Shown here piece by piece: positions 47,732 through 60,096 of a stretch of DNA of 64,000 bases. The stretch lies in NCBI GenBank assembly GCA_949318235.1, contig OX439137.1, positions 4,390,322-4,454,321 on the forward strand, written 5' to 3'. The notes below the pieces were generated by a model, which saw nothing but the letters and a program-made list of their open reading frames with translations, was not told the origin of the DNA and did not search any database. The position numbers and the translations under genes are program-made. Numbering within the stretch: position 1 is the first letter of the stretch; the number at the start of each line of letters is the position of its first letter. This stretch comes from Ecdyonurus torrentis (Eukaryota; Arthropoda; Insecta; Ephemeroptera; Heptageniidae).

Positions 47732-47934
47732 TAGTCAAAATAGTTTTATTTTCCGTACATACTGTTAATAATTACAAGAAATTACATTTAAATTTCAAAT
47801 GCAATTTAAATTACATTAAGTTTAAAAGACAGGTCATCATTCAAATTTAAAGACTTAAATATGCAACGACTAATTATTACAAATAAATACAAATAGTTAC
47901 ATATATGGAAAAAAAAATTCAAAATAAAATGTAT

Positions 47935-48110
47935 AAGTGACGCGCATCATCAGAGTTTAGGATTAGCTTTAGTTGGAGGTAGCAATGTAGGTCCAGGGGG
48001 GGGGGGGCCTTTTTGCATAAAACCACCTTTAGGAGCGTAATTGACCCAAAAGGTACCAAAGAGAGGCACAAGTGAAGTAAAACATGGAGAAATTCAGCAG
48101 TGAACACCTC
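47935..48110. other. GC-richer segment with G14 run
   Basis: A run of about 14 G at 47995-48008 sits in GC-richer DNA (AGGAGCGTAATTGACCC, AGAGGCACAAGTGAAG). No second copy and no supported frame. Confidence 0.45.
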
Positions 48111-48403
48111 TTTTATTGTAATTCATCAGTTCGTATTTGTGCGATACATGCGTAAAATCTTTTGACTTTGGCATATTTTATTATATTATCTATTTATGGT
48201 ACATAACATATATATAAAAAAAAGTGATCTTCATTCAAAGACGTATCATAATATTATATGAAAATTAAGTTTATAATTACCTTGTGTCAACCACCAAAAT
48301 ATTATTATATAATATTAATAATGTTAATTTAAAATGTTAAATATGACGTCATAAGGAAGAAACCTAAGTAAAGTAAATAACATTTGGTATTCTTGATTTT
48401 ACT

Positions 48404-48406
<3 letters not shown>
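48111..48406. other. AT-rich background with isolated TGACGTCA
   Basis: TGACGTCA at 48344-48351 in ATATGACGTCATAAGG. Nothing else recognised. Confidence 0.55.

Positions 48407-48469
<63 letters not shown>
48407..48469. repeat. (GA)n microsatellite
   Basis: Pure GA array of about 31 units. Confidence 0.98.
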
Positions 48470-48472
<3 letters not shown>

Positions 48473-49830
48473 GTGTGACATCGATTTTCCTCCCTTACCC
48501 TCTCTTCACCATCATAAGATTATAATTAAGTGTGCAATAAACTTTACGTCATCATGGTGCATCCAAAAGTACAGTACATTACAAAAATAATGCAACCATT
48601 ATACATATATAATATCATTATCGAATAAGCTATATGATTAGGTGCTAGAAGTGAGAGCCATTGTTTGTTATATTATATTTTATTAGCGTAGTCCATGTTA
48701 TGTAATATGTATAATGTATTGTATTTTCTAAAAAATAATAATAATAATAATTAATTTTCATTGTAACGTATAAATTCAAATTATCATGTCTTTTTGAGCA
48801 CAGTATCTATTTGTAACTACTTTTCAAAGTAACAACGAGTGTGACTACAGAAATTGATAGATAATGCTTAGTTAATACAAATAGAATGCACTATTATAGA
48901 GAAATTCAAATTTCTCCATATAGTGCATTTTTGCCCCAAATACACCAAATTTTAAATGATAAATTTGGTATTAAATTTAATCAATTTCAACTTTTACAAA
49001 TTCAGAATCTTATATCGTTCGAAATATTAGACTAGAAGGACTCAATGGGTAAATAATGTAATGTTTTACTGTACAGTTTTTTATTTCTTTTTAAGTAATA
49101 CTGTGCAAGAAAGAAAAAATAAGCATTTTATATTTTTCTTTAAGTAATACTGTGCAAGAAAGAAAAAAGCATTTTATATATATTTTTTTTAGTTAAATCT
49201 AATTATTTCAAGTCTTAAGCCTTTAATTTCAGCGTTGATCGAGCTCTGAAATTTTAAAATAGATGGCAAAAAAATAACTAAAAAGCAACTTTAAAATATT
49301 ACCAAATATGAAGGCAGAAATTTTGACTATGAAAATTTGAAGATATTAAACACCATTTCTTCTTATGATTACAATTTTTTTTCAATGAATAGAAATTTAT
49401 AATAATAACAAAAAACACGTATTTCTTAAGAATTAAATAAAAAAAAGTGACCTTTATCTTCATTGAAAACAAAAGAACTTGAAATTTTAATATCTCCAAG
49501 AAAAGTTTTTATATGAAATAAAATTTTAACCAACACAACATCTTAAAAAAAAATATTAACAACAATAGAGAAATAAAAACTGTGACAATGGTATAGTATT
49601 GTTGCTGTATTTAATGAAAAATGCGGAAAAATAATAATAATAAGAAAAAAAGTATGAGTCTTTCTGTTTATATATAATATAGAGTAGTATGAGGAGGGAA
49701 AATTTATGAAAAGAAAGAAAAGGGGCGTTTTATCCATTAAAGCTAAAGTGTTAGTTATTGTTCATTTTGTTTTTATTATAGCAGCTATACATATAGATTT
49801 TGTTTTTAATATTATTATAGTATTGCAAAG

Positions 49831-49862
<32 letters not shown>

Positions 49863-50169
49863 CGAATGTTTTATAGCTCTATAAGCAATAATAATATATA
49901 GAAATATTGGTTTTAAATTTGTAAATTGAAGCGATAAGGTTTGGTTATATTATACGCTATATACTATAAAAAAAAAAGCTAATGCGTCTTGTTGTTAAAA
50001 AAAATACTGCTCCGTTGTTGTTGTTGTTGTTGTTTTTTTTTTTTGTTTTTTTAGCTTTATTATTTAACTTTATTAAATACGTAATAGAAAAGTGTATTTA
50101 ATATGCGTCATTTTTCTATTCTTACTGCAGTATAGTTTTTTTTTTCAAAAATCGCGATGGGTTCTTAAG
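48470..50169. other. AT-rich background with a small tandem duplication
   Basis: No gene or shared family. A direct tandem duplication lies at 49086-49180: two copies of a roughly 50-bp unit containing AAGTAATACTGTGCAAGAAA and AAGCATTTTATAT. A (GA)n tract lies at 49829-49862. Confidence 0.65.
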
Positions 50170-50345
50170 AAAGTGGTTGCATTCATATAAAAGTCGATGC
50201 TATATGTGAGCACTAAATAACATGTGCAGGTATTGAAAAATAAGACATTTTGACACTTTAAAAATACTTTACAATATTTTTGAGAGAATTGATGCTATAT
50301 TAATTTGGTTGATTTAGATTTTCAAGTATGCGAGAAAAATATATC
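50170..50345 (+). mobile_element. Family A MITE, 3'-truncated copy
   Basis: GTGGTTGCATTCATATAAAA, GCTATATGTGAGCACTAAAT, CACTTTAAAAATACTTTACA and TTTTCAAGTATGCGAGAAAA follow family A order, then homology ends. The right half with the CRE palindrome is absent. Confidence 0.82.
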
Positions 50346-50910
50346 TTTTTTTAAACGTAATAGTTATATTATGCTACTATTGACTTTTAAATACTATAAA
50401 AAAAATAGTGAATCAAGTTTTAAATATTATACATACAACCCTTAAAATTTTAATAGTTATCACAAAAAACCTTTTAAGTACAAAAATTAAAAAAATAATA
50501 AAAAAATTCTAATTTTTTTATACACTTAAAGTCTCCCTTGTCGATTTTTATTATAACACGGACTTACAATATTATTATTCACGTTTTCTTTATATACAAG
50601 GGAGAATAGAGATTGTAAATAATTCACGTTTATGCACGCAAAGTCACGAGCGAGTGTGTCACGAGAGATGACAATTACAAGATATCTCCGTGCATCGAAA
50701 TAAATCACGTGTCACAAAATTTTTGACACAATCGGTTCTGGAATTTCTGATTTATTATTATTATTTTATTATGTCAATATCTTTTTTTTTTAAACTTAAG
50801 TATAATTTGATTTCTTTATGATATATATAAAGAGACTACGTATATAATTTTAGTTATTATATTAATTTTAAATAGGTATTGACAGATCGTAAATATTATT
50901 AATAATAAGT
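50346..50910. other. AT-rich background, no gene
   Basis: A modestly GC-richer stretch at 50625-50715 (CACGAGCGAGTGTGTCACG) has no second copy. No gene supported. Confidence 0.5.
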
Positions 50911-50911
50911 G

Positions 50912-50943
<32 letters not shown>

Positions 50944-51216
50944 CGATTCCATTTTGGAAATGAACTATGAGTATTCGGGAGGTGCATGATTGATGTGATT
51001 GCACCGACCAGCCTGTCTAGATGTTTCCACGGTTTCTCGAGGCTGTCATGGCGAATGCCGGGCTGTGTACTTAGGCCGTGGCCGACCCATGCTTGCTTTT
51101 CCATTCATTGGAAAGTCCTTACCTGTCGATAAGACAATGTCTTGACTGGGACTGGGATTGATGTATAGCACGATAACACAATATGGCAAGCAAAAAGAAA
51201 AAAAAAAAAAAAAAAA
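50944..51216 (+). mobile_element. Retroposon V, longer copy with A-tail
   Basis: About 250 bp of GC-rich sequence lie between an upstream A33 run and a terminal GGCAAGCAA followed by about 26 A/G residues. The 3' 83 bp match 24471-24555 nearly exactly. A 46-bp internal block (50993-51038) matches 52485-52530 in reverse. An AAGACAATGTCTT dyad lies near the 3' end. The shape (GC-rich body, A-tail, truncated sister copy) fits a SINE or LINE 3' end, but no A/B-box promoter is convincing. The 63-residue minus-strand frame is not a gene. Confidence 0.75.
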
Positions 51217-51286
51217 CTATTCATAGAGTTGTTGAATAGTTTTATTTTGTGTATTGATAACTGCATACTTGATTTTCATTATTATT

Positions 51287-51317
<31 letters not shown>

Positions 51318-51828
51318 CATATTGAAACATTTTATAAAAAATGAGTGTTTGTATAATTATCACCTTTTTTTATTGTTATTATTATTATAACATATATATA
51401 TTTTTTACATATTCACCGCTTTATAAAAAAACAAATTAACACGAAAGCTAATATTTATATAATGCTATTTTTTTTAAGTAAGCATCTGACGTCATGAAAA
51501 ATAGGCATTTTTATATAATAAAAAAATAATATCATATGGTTACTCTTTGAGTGCGCTACGGTTATCAAATAGCATTATTATTATTTTATTAAAAGCTTTA
51601 ATTTTTTTTTTTCAAATATATTTTAATAAGGTTTTGCCAGTATATTTTTTTAACCTAACGTATTTGTGTTGTTTAACATGATGTTTTAAATAACAGGTAT
51701 AAAACTTTTGTTTGGTAAAATTATAAGAAATTATCAGAAAGAAAATTCTATAGGAACTCTAACAAAAAGCAAAAAATAGAAATAAAAAAATAGGTAAAAT
51801 ATTTGCGCAACATTATCAAAGGAAATCT
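51217..51828. other. AT-rich background with isolated TGACGTCA
   Basis: A poly(T) run at 51290-51317 and TGACGTCA at 51487-51494. No gene or shared family. Confidence 0.6.
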
Positions 51829-51835
51829 GTTCTCT

Positions 51836-51913
<78 letters not shown>
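51829..51913. repeat. (CT)n microsatellite
   Basis: CT array with a TTTCTCTTTC-type impure left edge; about 36 pure units. Confidence 0.98.
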
Positions 51914-51914
<1 letters not shown>

Positions 51915-52432
51915 GACAAAAAAACAAATGAAGCAAAATTTATCGTGTAAAAATATCGACATTTTGACAAATTTACGCCATGAAAATTTATCTTTGATAA
52001 CAAATTCTTGTTTACTCTTTTCCGTCACTTTGAGATATTACTATAAATTTTTCTTTCAAGTAACTTAAGGTTGATTTTAACTTTATATTAACATTGAATT
52101 TTGAGACTTATAGCATTGTATATTGCTAACGATACATTGATTTTTAAAAATAAAGTTGTTTTGTGTTTCCGTAGACAATGCAAATTTGAGAAATTTCACT
52201 TTATATATAACATAAAAACATACACTTTAAACAATTTATTTAAATATATACATACTATATAAGAAGCTATCAGTCAAAAAATTTATTGCATCAGACCTTT
52301 TTTTAAAAATTGTTATTGCCAATAAAAAAAGAACAAAAATATTCATTCATGTGATGTATAAAAATTAATTAAAAAAAAAAAAAATAATAATAAAAAAAAA
52401 GTCCTTTAGTCAACATTGTCTTATTATCTACA
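51914..52432. other. AT-rich background, no gene
   Basis: Nothing recognised apart from A-runs at about 52371-52400. Confidence 0.6.
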
Positions 52433-52835
52433 TGTACAATAAAAATCGCACACACGGGTTGGCATTTGTAATGAAAGCCTATAGAGAAACCGTGGAAACT
52501 GTAGGCAGGATGGACGGTACAATCACATCCACCTTTCGAATGCTTTGCGATGTCATCGAATATACATGTAAATTCGCAACGTGTTTTTCTCTCATACTTC
52601 ACGTACGCACCGAACCTATACTCGACTCAAAAAACCTCAGTCGATTTAAATCGGGTATGCCTAAAGTATCGCCCATTGTCACATTTGAGGAGAAGCTAGG
52701 CGATACCGTAAAAGGTCGAACGGCAGATAACTCAGGTTTTTTGAGTCGAGTATAGCTCGAACCTGTGCACGATAAGAAACACAGAGTTACGCGTCAATTG
52801 TCGTCACCACTCAGTCGCTCTGGTATTTTCAGCAA
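52433..52835. other. GC-rich island split by a family F element
   Basis: GC-richer sequence flanks the nested element F on both sides. The block 52485-52530 (GAGAAACCGTGGAAACTGTA then CAGGATGGACGG and CAATCACATC) matches retroposon V at 50993-51038 in reverse, so the island is probably a relative of V or shares a module with it. A 107-residue open frame crosses the island and the MITE. Because its last third is transposon sequence, I do not call it a gene. Confidence 0.55.
52617..52754 (+). mobile_element. Family F MITE, copy 2
   Basis: TATACTCGACTCAAAAAACC at the left and its inverse TTTTTTGAGTCGAGTATA at the right. It is inverted relative to 6707-6852 and about 138 bp long. The flanks are TA. 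Internal blocks CCTAAAGTATCGCCCATTGT and AAAGGTCGAACGGCAG match copy 1. Confidence 0.93.
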
Positions 52836-52839
52836 TATT

Positions 52840-53773
52840 TAACCTTTAAAAATTGTCTTTTATGTAAAACAGAATATTGAGAGACGCTAAAAATAATATT
52901 TTATAGCAACTTTTACATTTCAATAAAACTCATTTTAATGTCTGATTTTTACATTAAAAACAAAGTTGAAAATACATAATATTAAATCTCAAAAGTCGTA
53001 TATTCCGCATTCTATACTTGAAGTTAAATAATGTAAATTTTTGTTAGCGAATCAAAACAAAATACCACCTGATACAAAGATACCCTAAAGATATTTTTAG
53101 AACTAAATAGAAAAGTTTATTTTTTTTATTCAGTTTTTAGGTGAAAGTTTTTAACATTTTTTTTAAACGCCTCAAGGCTAGATTTTTATATAAAACGTTA
53201 AAGAAATGATAAATTGAAACTGATCTTTTGTGTATGCGTTTGTGGAAGAATTTTAGTTTCTATGACTTCTCAATTCATGTAAAAAAACGAGGAATATTTT
53301 TATATTATTGCATTCTTTTGATTTTTAAAATTGTGTCTTGTTTAGTTCTCTTATTTTTGTTTATTATGGGCTTTTATTGTTTTTATATTACAGAATGATC
53401 TAAGAAATAATTGATTTCTTTTAAAAATAATTATGAAGTATACCTATGGCATTATTTTACATTTTTATGAATAATTTGCTTGCATCTCCAGTAACTTTAT
53501 GCTCTAAAATAGCAAAATTTCTTATTTTTTAAATTTATTTTTCTTTCATTTTTTTCTCCTTTATTTATAACATTATTTAATACGATAACATTTGCACGTT
53601 TTTCCCCCAAAACCATCAATTTTAAGAATATTTTAACCTTATTCTCATGATATACACGTTAAAAAAAAAGAAGAAGAAATCTCACTATTGTAACATAATA
53701 AAATTTCAATTTTGCAAAAAAAAAACAAATAATAATAATAATAATTTAATAAAATAAAAAAGTTAAACCTCGA
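52840..53773. other. AT-rich background, no gene
   Basis: No shared repeat or gene recognised. Confidence 0.6.
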
Positions 53774-53990
53774 GGACAGGCATTTACGTGTTATGAAAAA
53801 AGCTGCAGTTCTTGGCACAGCTAACATTGTGCTCAAAGTGCTTAGTTTGTGACCCCTCTATATATACCACCTGCAGTTTCTGACATAATTGGTACTGGAT
53901 TATTCTCGCCTTCACCTTGAATCAAGTAGGATTCCGGTGTTGGTGTTACAGAAGAAGAAAGAAAAGAACTCATAATAATAATAAGCAATA
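53774..53990 (+). mobile_element. Retroposon L 3' end, copy 2
   Basis: Matches the reverse complement of 16917-17170. Runs from GACAGGCATTTACGTGTTAT through CAGTTCTTGGCACAGCTAAC and TCACCTTGAATCAAGTAGGA to a tail of AAGAAGAAAGAAAAGAACTC then ATAATAATAATAA. The internal segment around 53855-53875 differs (CTATATATACCACC against a shorter form in copy 1). Confidence 0.78.
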
Positions 53991-55011
53991 ATTTGCACTT
54001 TCTGTTCAAAATACTGCTTTACAAGTTGAATATTAGAAATATTTTTCATTAGATAAACACGTGAAAGTATTATGAAAACACTTTTGAATGCTCTTGTCTT
54101 ATATATATAGCGCGAGTTGAATTGGTCGTGCTTGTTGCATAACTTTCAGGATATAAGTATTTTGTTATTTATAGTTTACGGTTTTAAGAACTGTTATCAA
54201 ATATTTAAATCAAATTTCATAATATCATGAACGTATACTTGAAATGTTATTATTATTCATTTAAAGGCTTTTTCACACAATGTAATACGTAATAAGTTTT
54301 ATTGTATGCAATTTTCTACATAGAAAAAAATCAATTGTATTACCTGTCTGGGACAATAAAACGTTATTTCTTATATCTATTGTATTTTTATTATCATTTT
54401 AATTGCGCATTAAATATATTGCACCATGTGAATAGGCCATTATTATTAGGACTGTTAATTTATTATATAAGCTGTGATTTTTTTTTTTTTTTTTTTAATT
54501 TTTTTTTACCGACGCAAAGTTTATAAAAATCGTAATTTAATACCGTATTTTAAAGTAATATTAAGTTTTCAATCATTTTAAAAACATTACCCTGTTTCAT
54601 GTATTTAAAATTTGATAATATTTTGTATATTTTCTTTTACAATGTCAATATTTAAATCTCCAATGCTATTTTAAGTTCAAACAAAAATAAATGAAAATAA
54701 TAATAATATTGTAATTTTTAACATTATAAAAAGTTGCAAGTGAACCAAACTATTTCAAATCAGTATAATAAATATTTATCAGAACATTTTCAATATTTAA
54801 ATACTAATAATAAAATCTATCTAACACAATAGGCAAAGTGTGATTTAATAGAAATAAATGTGTTTGAAATTATTCCATAATTTTTTTTTATAAATATATG
54901 GCTTAAAGTATACGTACTTTATTTGATTACTTTTAAAAGTATTACATTTTTATTTCTATAAAAAGAATAAAGGATTATGTGGGTAGAGCCATAGAGCTTT
55001 GACTGAAAGAG

Positions 55012-55014
<3 letters not shown>
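53991..55014. other. AT-rich background, no gene
   Basis: No shared repeat; poly(T) near 54478-54496. No supported gene. Confidence 0.6.
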
Positions 55015-55073
<59 letters not shown>

Positions 55074-55075
55074 GT
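55015..55075. repeat. (GA)n microsatellite
   Basis: GA array of about 26 units with an AAAGAG edge. Confidence 0.97.
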
Positions 55076-55162
55076 TAGAAAAATAAATTTAAAAAGAAAA
55101 AATAGTTACAAATATAAAAAGCTTTCTAAAAAAAGAATATCTAAAGGTCAAAACAACATTAT

Positions 55163-55359
55163 TACACTGAAAATAAATCACGTAATTTAATACTGAAATA
55201 CATAATTACTATGTTATATAACAAAAATATTGCTATATTGCAATATGATTGATCACGTAAGTTTTATGCTATATAGTTGTAATAACAATAATTATGTTGT
55301 AATGAATAAATATTGCTGAAATTGAGCTAGCAAAATTATTACGTATTTATTTTTGAACA
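55163..55359 (+). mobile_element. Family B MITE copy
   Basis: ACACTGAAAATAAATCACGT with AATTTAATACTG at the left, TGAGCTAGCAAAATTATTAC then GTATTTATTTTTGAACATG at the right. TTACGTAA has mutated to TCACGTAA. Confidence 0.85.
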
Positions 55360-56389
55360 TGACCTTAAGTAGTAAATAGTACATATAGCTACATATACGT
55401 ACACGGAAATTAAAATTAGATATAGGAAATTCTAGTCATGAAATTGCTATTTAAAAAAAAAATAATTGCAATAAACACTGAAATTATTACGAAAAGTCAA
55501 CGGAAGGGTACTTTTAATTAAAAGATTTATTTTTGTTTTATACTGCATCGTATCTTTCATTAAAAAAATGTTATTAAAACAATACTTTTATGTTACATAT
55601 GAGGAAATAAAGCTGTTATATAATCACTAAGTTTTTAACAACAATAATTTTAATTACAAAAGATGTAAAAAAAAAAATTGAGTAAATTAATAATGAGTTT
55701 CATAAAAAAGTGAGAAAATCAAACAATACATAAAAAAATTACGATCTCGTTACAAGGCAGCAAAAAATACATCCATGAAATTAATTTTACTATACTTTTT
55801 ATGACTTATTTTTTACCTTTCTTTTAATAAAATTAACAGATATTTTAACAAAAACAAACAAAATAAAATTTTATTTTGTTTGTTAATACAAACATTATTC
55901 TAAATTTAAATATAAAACAAAAAGTTGTAATTAATAATTATCATACTAAAATGGTCGCAAATTTCATTCCAATTAAAAATAAACGGAATTATCATTGCCA
56001 AAACGCGATATTTCCTCAATTACTGTACATTATTATGGTATATTCATATTGCGACATGATTTTTTACCACTGTCATACTTGAAAATATAAATTTCGCACG
56101 AAATTGCAATTTGTCACGCGAATTCTTATTAAATACAAAGAAACATGTAATATAATTTTTTTTAATATATAAAAATAAAATATAATTACCTTATGTTGAT
56201 GTTATTTTGCAATCCAGATTGATTCTTCTTTAAGAAGATATATAAATAAAAAGAAAGATAGATAGAGAAGAATTGTTTTGGTGAACACTTCACTATAAGG
56301 TGTAGTTTACGATTCGAGAGACTCAACTCAACTGAGGGTTACCGGTGTGCATATATAGCGTCCCCTGTTTGAGCAAGCGCCTGGCTTGC

Positions 56390-56392
<3 letters not shown>
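55360..56392. other. AT-rich background, no gene
   Basis: No shared family. A 15-bp dyad AAAATAAAATTTTATTTTG at about 55859-55880 and a GC-richer stretch at 56315-56392 beside the GA array. No supported gene. Confidence 0.55.

Positions 56393-56474
<82 letters not shown>
56393..56474. repeat. (GA)n microsatellite
   Basis: Pure GA array of about 41 units. Further short CT tracts follow at 56520-56537 and 56598-56616, so the locus is a convergent GA/CT pair. Confidence 0.98.
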
Positions 56475-56479
<5 letters not shown>

Positions 56480-56616
56480 TGCATAAAGGGAAAGAGCGGC
56501 GTCGGCGGGTAAAATTGTACTCTCTTTCTCTCTCTCATTCAAAAATCGATAAAACACTCAAAGGCAATACGCGTGCGTGTTATACTCTCTATACCCTCTC
56601 TCTCTCTCTTTCTCTT

Positions 56617-57157
56617 TTGCAAAACTTTTTAGGGGGAGAAAAAAAAAAGCAAAAAAAAATATATCTTATATAGAGAAAAAAAAGAAGTTATTTCAGTATG
56701 AAATTTATTAATAGTATTTAATCTTATTATTATTTAAAGTATTATATAAGGGTATAATATGAGGGTGGTATTACATTTGAATGTACGTAATATTTTTAAT
56801 AATCAAATAAAGATCTTTTGAAGAATTATGTATGGTTTATGATATGGGGAAATCACGTGCGGTTTAGCGTTCTTTATAATTTTTTTATTACGTAATTAAA
56901 CGGTAATATGTAATATTTATTTCATTATTTTCTGTGTTTATTATATGGACGATTTATATATAAAATAGAAAATACTTAAAATAAAAATTGAAATTCTTAT
57001 TATTAGTAATTGATAAGCTTTGTAGAATTTCATCATTTTTTTATTACATAAAATTATTATTATTAGTTTTTTTTTTTTTTTTTTTTTTTTGCTCATTCAA
57101 AGTATAAGTGGAATAATTCAATTATTTCATCCTTTCAGCACTTTTTTTATATTATCC
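56617..57157. other. AT-rich background, no gene
   Basis: A-runs at about 56641-56695 and a poly(T) of 24 at 57067-57090. No gene. Confidence 0.65.
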
Positions 57158-57473
57158 TATAGGGTAGTTGCATTCTTATAAAAGTTGACGCCATATGTGA
57201 GCACTAAATAACATGGACTGGTATATGGTAAAATGACACATTTTGCAGGTTTAAAAATATTAAGCAATATTTTTGAGAGCATTAATGCTGGTATATAGGT
57301 TGATTTAGGTTTTTAAACGTGTGAGAAAAATAATAATAATCAAAACATTAGATGCTTTTTTCATAAGAAAATGGCCAAAAGCCAATTTTGTCCTATGCTG
57401 CGGAATGTTACTCATTGCTACAGTATGGCGTCGAAGTGCATTCAGTATGACGTCATGCGCATTTAACCAATAG
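57158..57473 (+). mobile_element. Family A MITE, complete copy
   Basis: TATAGGGTAGTTGCATTCTT to ATGACGTCATGCGCATTTAA then CCAATA. All blocks present with TGACGTCA at 57448-57455. A good consensus anchor together with 2391 and 16464. Confidence 0.92.
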
Positions 57474-57591
57474 GGATTGCTCAAACTATAATACAAAGGT
57501 ATACAAAAGTAAACAATAATGAGGAGTTCATTAACTCTGATTTCTGATCATGAAAAACTTAAAGTGAAATAAATTATATCTAAATTTTTAT

Positions 57592-57921
57592 TAAGGTGTA
57601 GGGGACCGACGTCGGCCTGTAGATTCAAACTTTTCTCGTCATAAAAAACTGAAATTTTGCACAATGATACTTCAGCTTCAGACAATTTCAAATATATAAC
57701 AATTTTGGGGGGTCACTGTGCAAATTAATATTATAAGATTTTTTTGAAATTTTAAGCCATAAGGCCCAATGTTAATTTCAATAATTTTTTTCTTTTTTTC
57801 GGGACGGTCAAACATCATGAAATTTTTATCACGGCTAGGTGTGACCCATAGCTACACAATGACACTAAATCCCAAACACTTCTAGTTTTTGAGATATACG
57901 GTCGGTACCCTACTTCCTTAA
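57592..57921. mobile_element. Family G element, copy 2 (TTAA-flanked)
   Basis: TTAAGGTGTAGGGGACCGAC at the left, and CGGTCGGTACCCTACTTCC then TTAA at the right. The ends are inverted and share the G terminus with 24071. The interior instead matches the G-like group (GGGGGGTCACTGTGC, CCCAATGTTAATTTCAATAA, CATGAAATTTTTATCAC), linking the two sets. Confidence 0.85.
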
Positions 57922-58439
57922 TTATAAATAAAATTTCCAATTGAATAGAAAATTATTAAAAATTTATGAGCCATCTTCTATTTTACTTTTAAAACAAAAA
58001 GGAAAGAAATTCAATAAATTTTGGTTAAATTTATGTAGTTGAAAATAAAACATTAAAAAAAAAAATGTACCATCCGGTATTAAATTTTACTTTTTACATT
58101 ATTTTGGAATTTTGTCAAAAATTTTAATCTAAATTTGATGTGTTGCCAATAAAAAATAATAATAAGAATTATTAGTTTTTAATACGAAGAAACATATCGT
58201 ATAAATATAATTTATTGTATTTCTTCCAAGACTTTTCATATTATATTAAAGTATGAAGATTTTCCTTTTCCTGTATGTTTTGTAGAATATCTTTAATAAA
58301 AGAATTTCTGGAATTCTATCTTACAGTTTATATTATGACTGTTGTTCAAAGTGTGTAATGTAAATGGTTGAAATTTTTGTTAAGTTGTTTTTAGTGGAAT
58401 ATTATTTAAGAAATATTTTGAGATTAAGAGAGATGTAGT
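57922..58439. other. AT-rich background, no gene
   Basis: No shared repeat recognised. Confidence 0.6.
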
Positions 58440-58553
58440 GTAAAGAAACACCCACACCAACACCCACACCCCACCCCCACCCCCACACACCCACCCACCC
58501 ACATACCCACACACACACCCACATACTCCCACACTCACACACACACCCCCACA

Positions 58554-58589
<36 letters not shown>

Positions 58590-58590
58590 T
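58440..58590. repeat. Compound (CCCACA)n/(CA)n/(GA)n array
   Basis: C-rich CCCACAC-type repeats run from about 58448 to 58548, then CA dinucleotides to 58570, then GA to 58590. The Gly/Val/Cys-rich minus-strand frame is an artefact. Confidence 0.97.
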
Positions 58591-58943
58591 GGCAATATTA
58601 TGCAAAAATTCACAACATTATATTCAACTTCCACTTTAGGGGCCAATTCATTCTCAAGAAAGTCGAAAGTTCTTGACAAAATTCTGGTGTGATTATTATT
58701 ATAATTTTATGCAAAAAGGACCAAAAAGTAGGTTTATCATACCTTTTTAAGTTCTAAGGTGCTATAGATTTACAATTTGAGCGTCCCGGAACCCGGAAAA
58801 AATCAAGACTTTGTATAGTAAAAAAAAAACTATTTATAATCAATTCATCAAGATTTAAAAAAAAATATTTTTTTTGAGATTGGATTGGAACTTTTACCCA
58901 ACTGTTAAAATTATAACGGTTAAATGCATAATATAAATACCTT

Positions 58944-58944
<1 letters not shown>
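58591..58944. other. AT-rich background, no gene
   Basis: Nothing recognised apart from a short GC-richer stretch GAGCGTCCCGGAACCCGG at about 58779. Confidence 0.55.

Positions 58945-59036
<92 letters not shown>
58945..59036. repeat. (GA)n microsatellite
   Basis: Pure GA array of about 46 units. Confidence 0.98.
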
Positions 59037-59039
<3 letters not shown>

Positions 59040-59231
59040 ACGCGTGTAAAACACGTACTTGTATAAGTTTATCATGGTTTTCACTGGTTCAGATACATTG
59101 ATATTGTAATTTCATTACGTTAATATTTAAGTTATACATAATTATATTTAAATACTGTAAGTGTTCATTTACTCAAATTATATAGTCGCATTTCTTTGGA
59201 AATTAAATACTTTTTTATAAATATAAATATT

Positions 59232-59253
59232 ATATATATATATATAATATAGT

Positions 59254-59313
<60 letters not shown>
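59232..59313. repeat. (TA)n microsatellite
   Basis: TA arrays split by AATATAGTCTT; the second is about 28 units. Confidence 0.97.
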
Positions 59314-59315
<2 letters not shown>

Positions 59316-59618
59316 TTGAAACAATTATTCTAATAAAATACCTTACATTTAGATTACCTGATTTATTTTGAAATTCAAAATAATAATAATAATAATTTCT
59401 ATACAACATAATATTTTGTTATCGGCCTTCTACTGCTTCACTATGCAGTAGAAGAGAGAAGAATTCAATCATCCACATACAATACAAGCATTATCCAATT
59501 ACATGTAAATAATTAAGTTTTGATGAATAAGAAACTTTATGATCGCAAAAAATAATTTTGCTATTCGGATTGGGGGTTTTGAGACTGCAGAAATTTTCAG
59601 ATAGATGAATAGAAAAGG

Positions 59619-59652
<34 letters not shown>

Positions 59653-59758
59653 CGAATAAATAAAGCATTCATTAATGACAATTCAATACAATATACTGTA
59701 TGTACATGTTCCAACATAGCAAAATATTTAAAACAGAAGTGTGATGGGTGTACGCTAG

Positions 59759-59789
<31 letters not shown>

Positions 59790-59890
59790 AAGAGAGAGAG
59801 AGAGAGAGAGAGAGAGAGTGTAACAGCTTGCGAAACATGAACGTTGTACTGATGATAAATATGTGATTGATGTCTCTCTCTCTCTCTCTT
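59619..59890. repeat. Cluster of GA, TA, GA and CT arrays
   Basis: A GA array at 59619-59652, TA at 59757-59780 joined through TTTATATAAA to GA at 59786-59818, then CT at 59873-59890. The long minus-strand frame across them is an artefact. Confidence 0.96.
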
Positions 59891-60096
59891 TCATAACTCG
59901 TCAACAATTAATTAATATGCAAAATTGTAAATGATGCTAATCCATACACAAGTGATAAAATAATTAATATATATTTTGAATTGTAAATTTTATCCATTAC
60001 AGCAATATTTAATAATATTAATTATAATTTCATTAAAAATATTTTAATCAAATTATATCATATAAAGCATACAAAAAATTGATTATATATATATAT

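Noticed and set aside
50913..51104. 63-residue minus-strand frame with a mixed amino-acid composition
   Set aside because: It is in retroposon V and ends in a poly(A)/poly(Phe) stretch; no second copy keeps it.
52432..52755. 107-residue open frame in a GC-rich island
   Set aside because: Its last third is family F MITE sequence, and its middle matches a retroposon in DNA rather than at protein level.
59499..59894. 131-residue open frame
   Set aside because: Crosses CT, TA and GA microsatellites; no recognisable domain between them.
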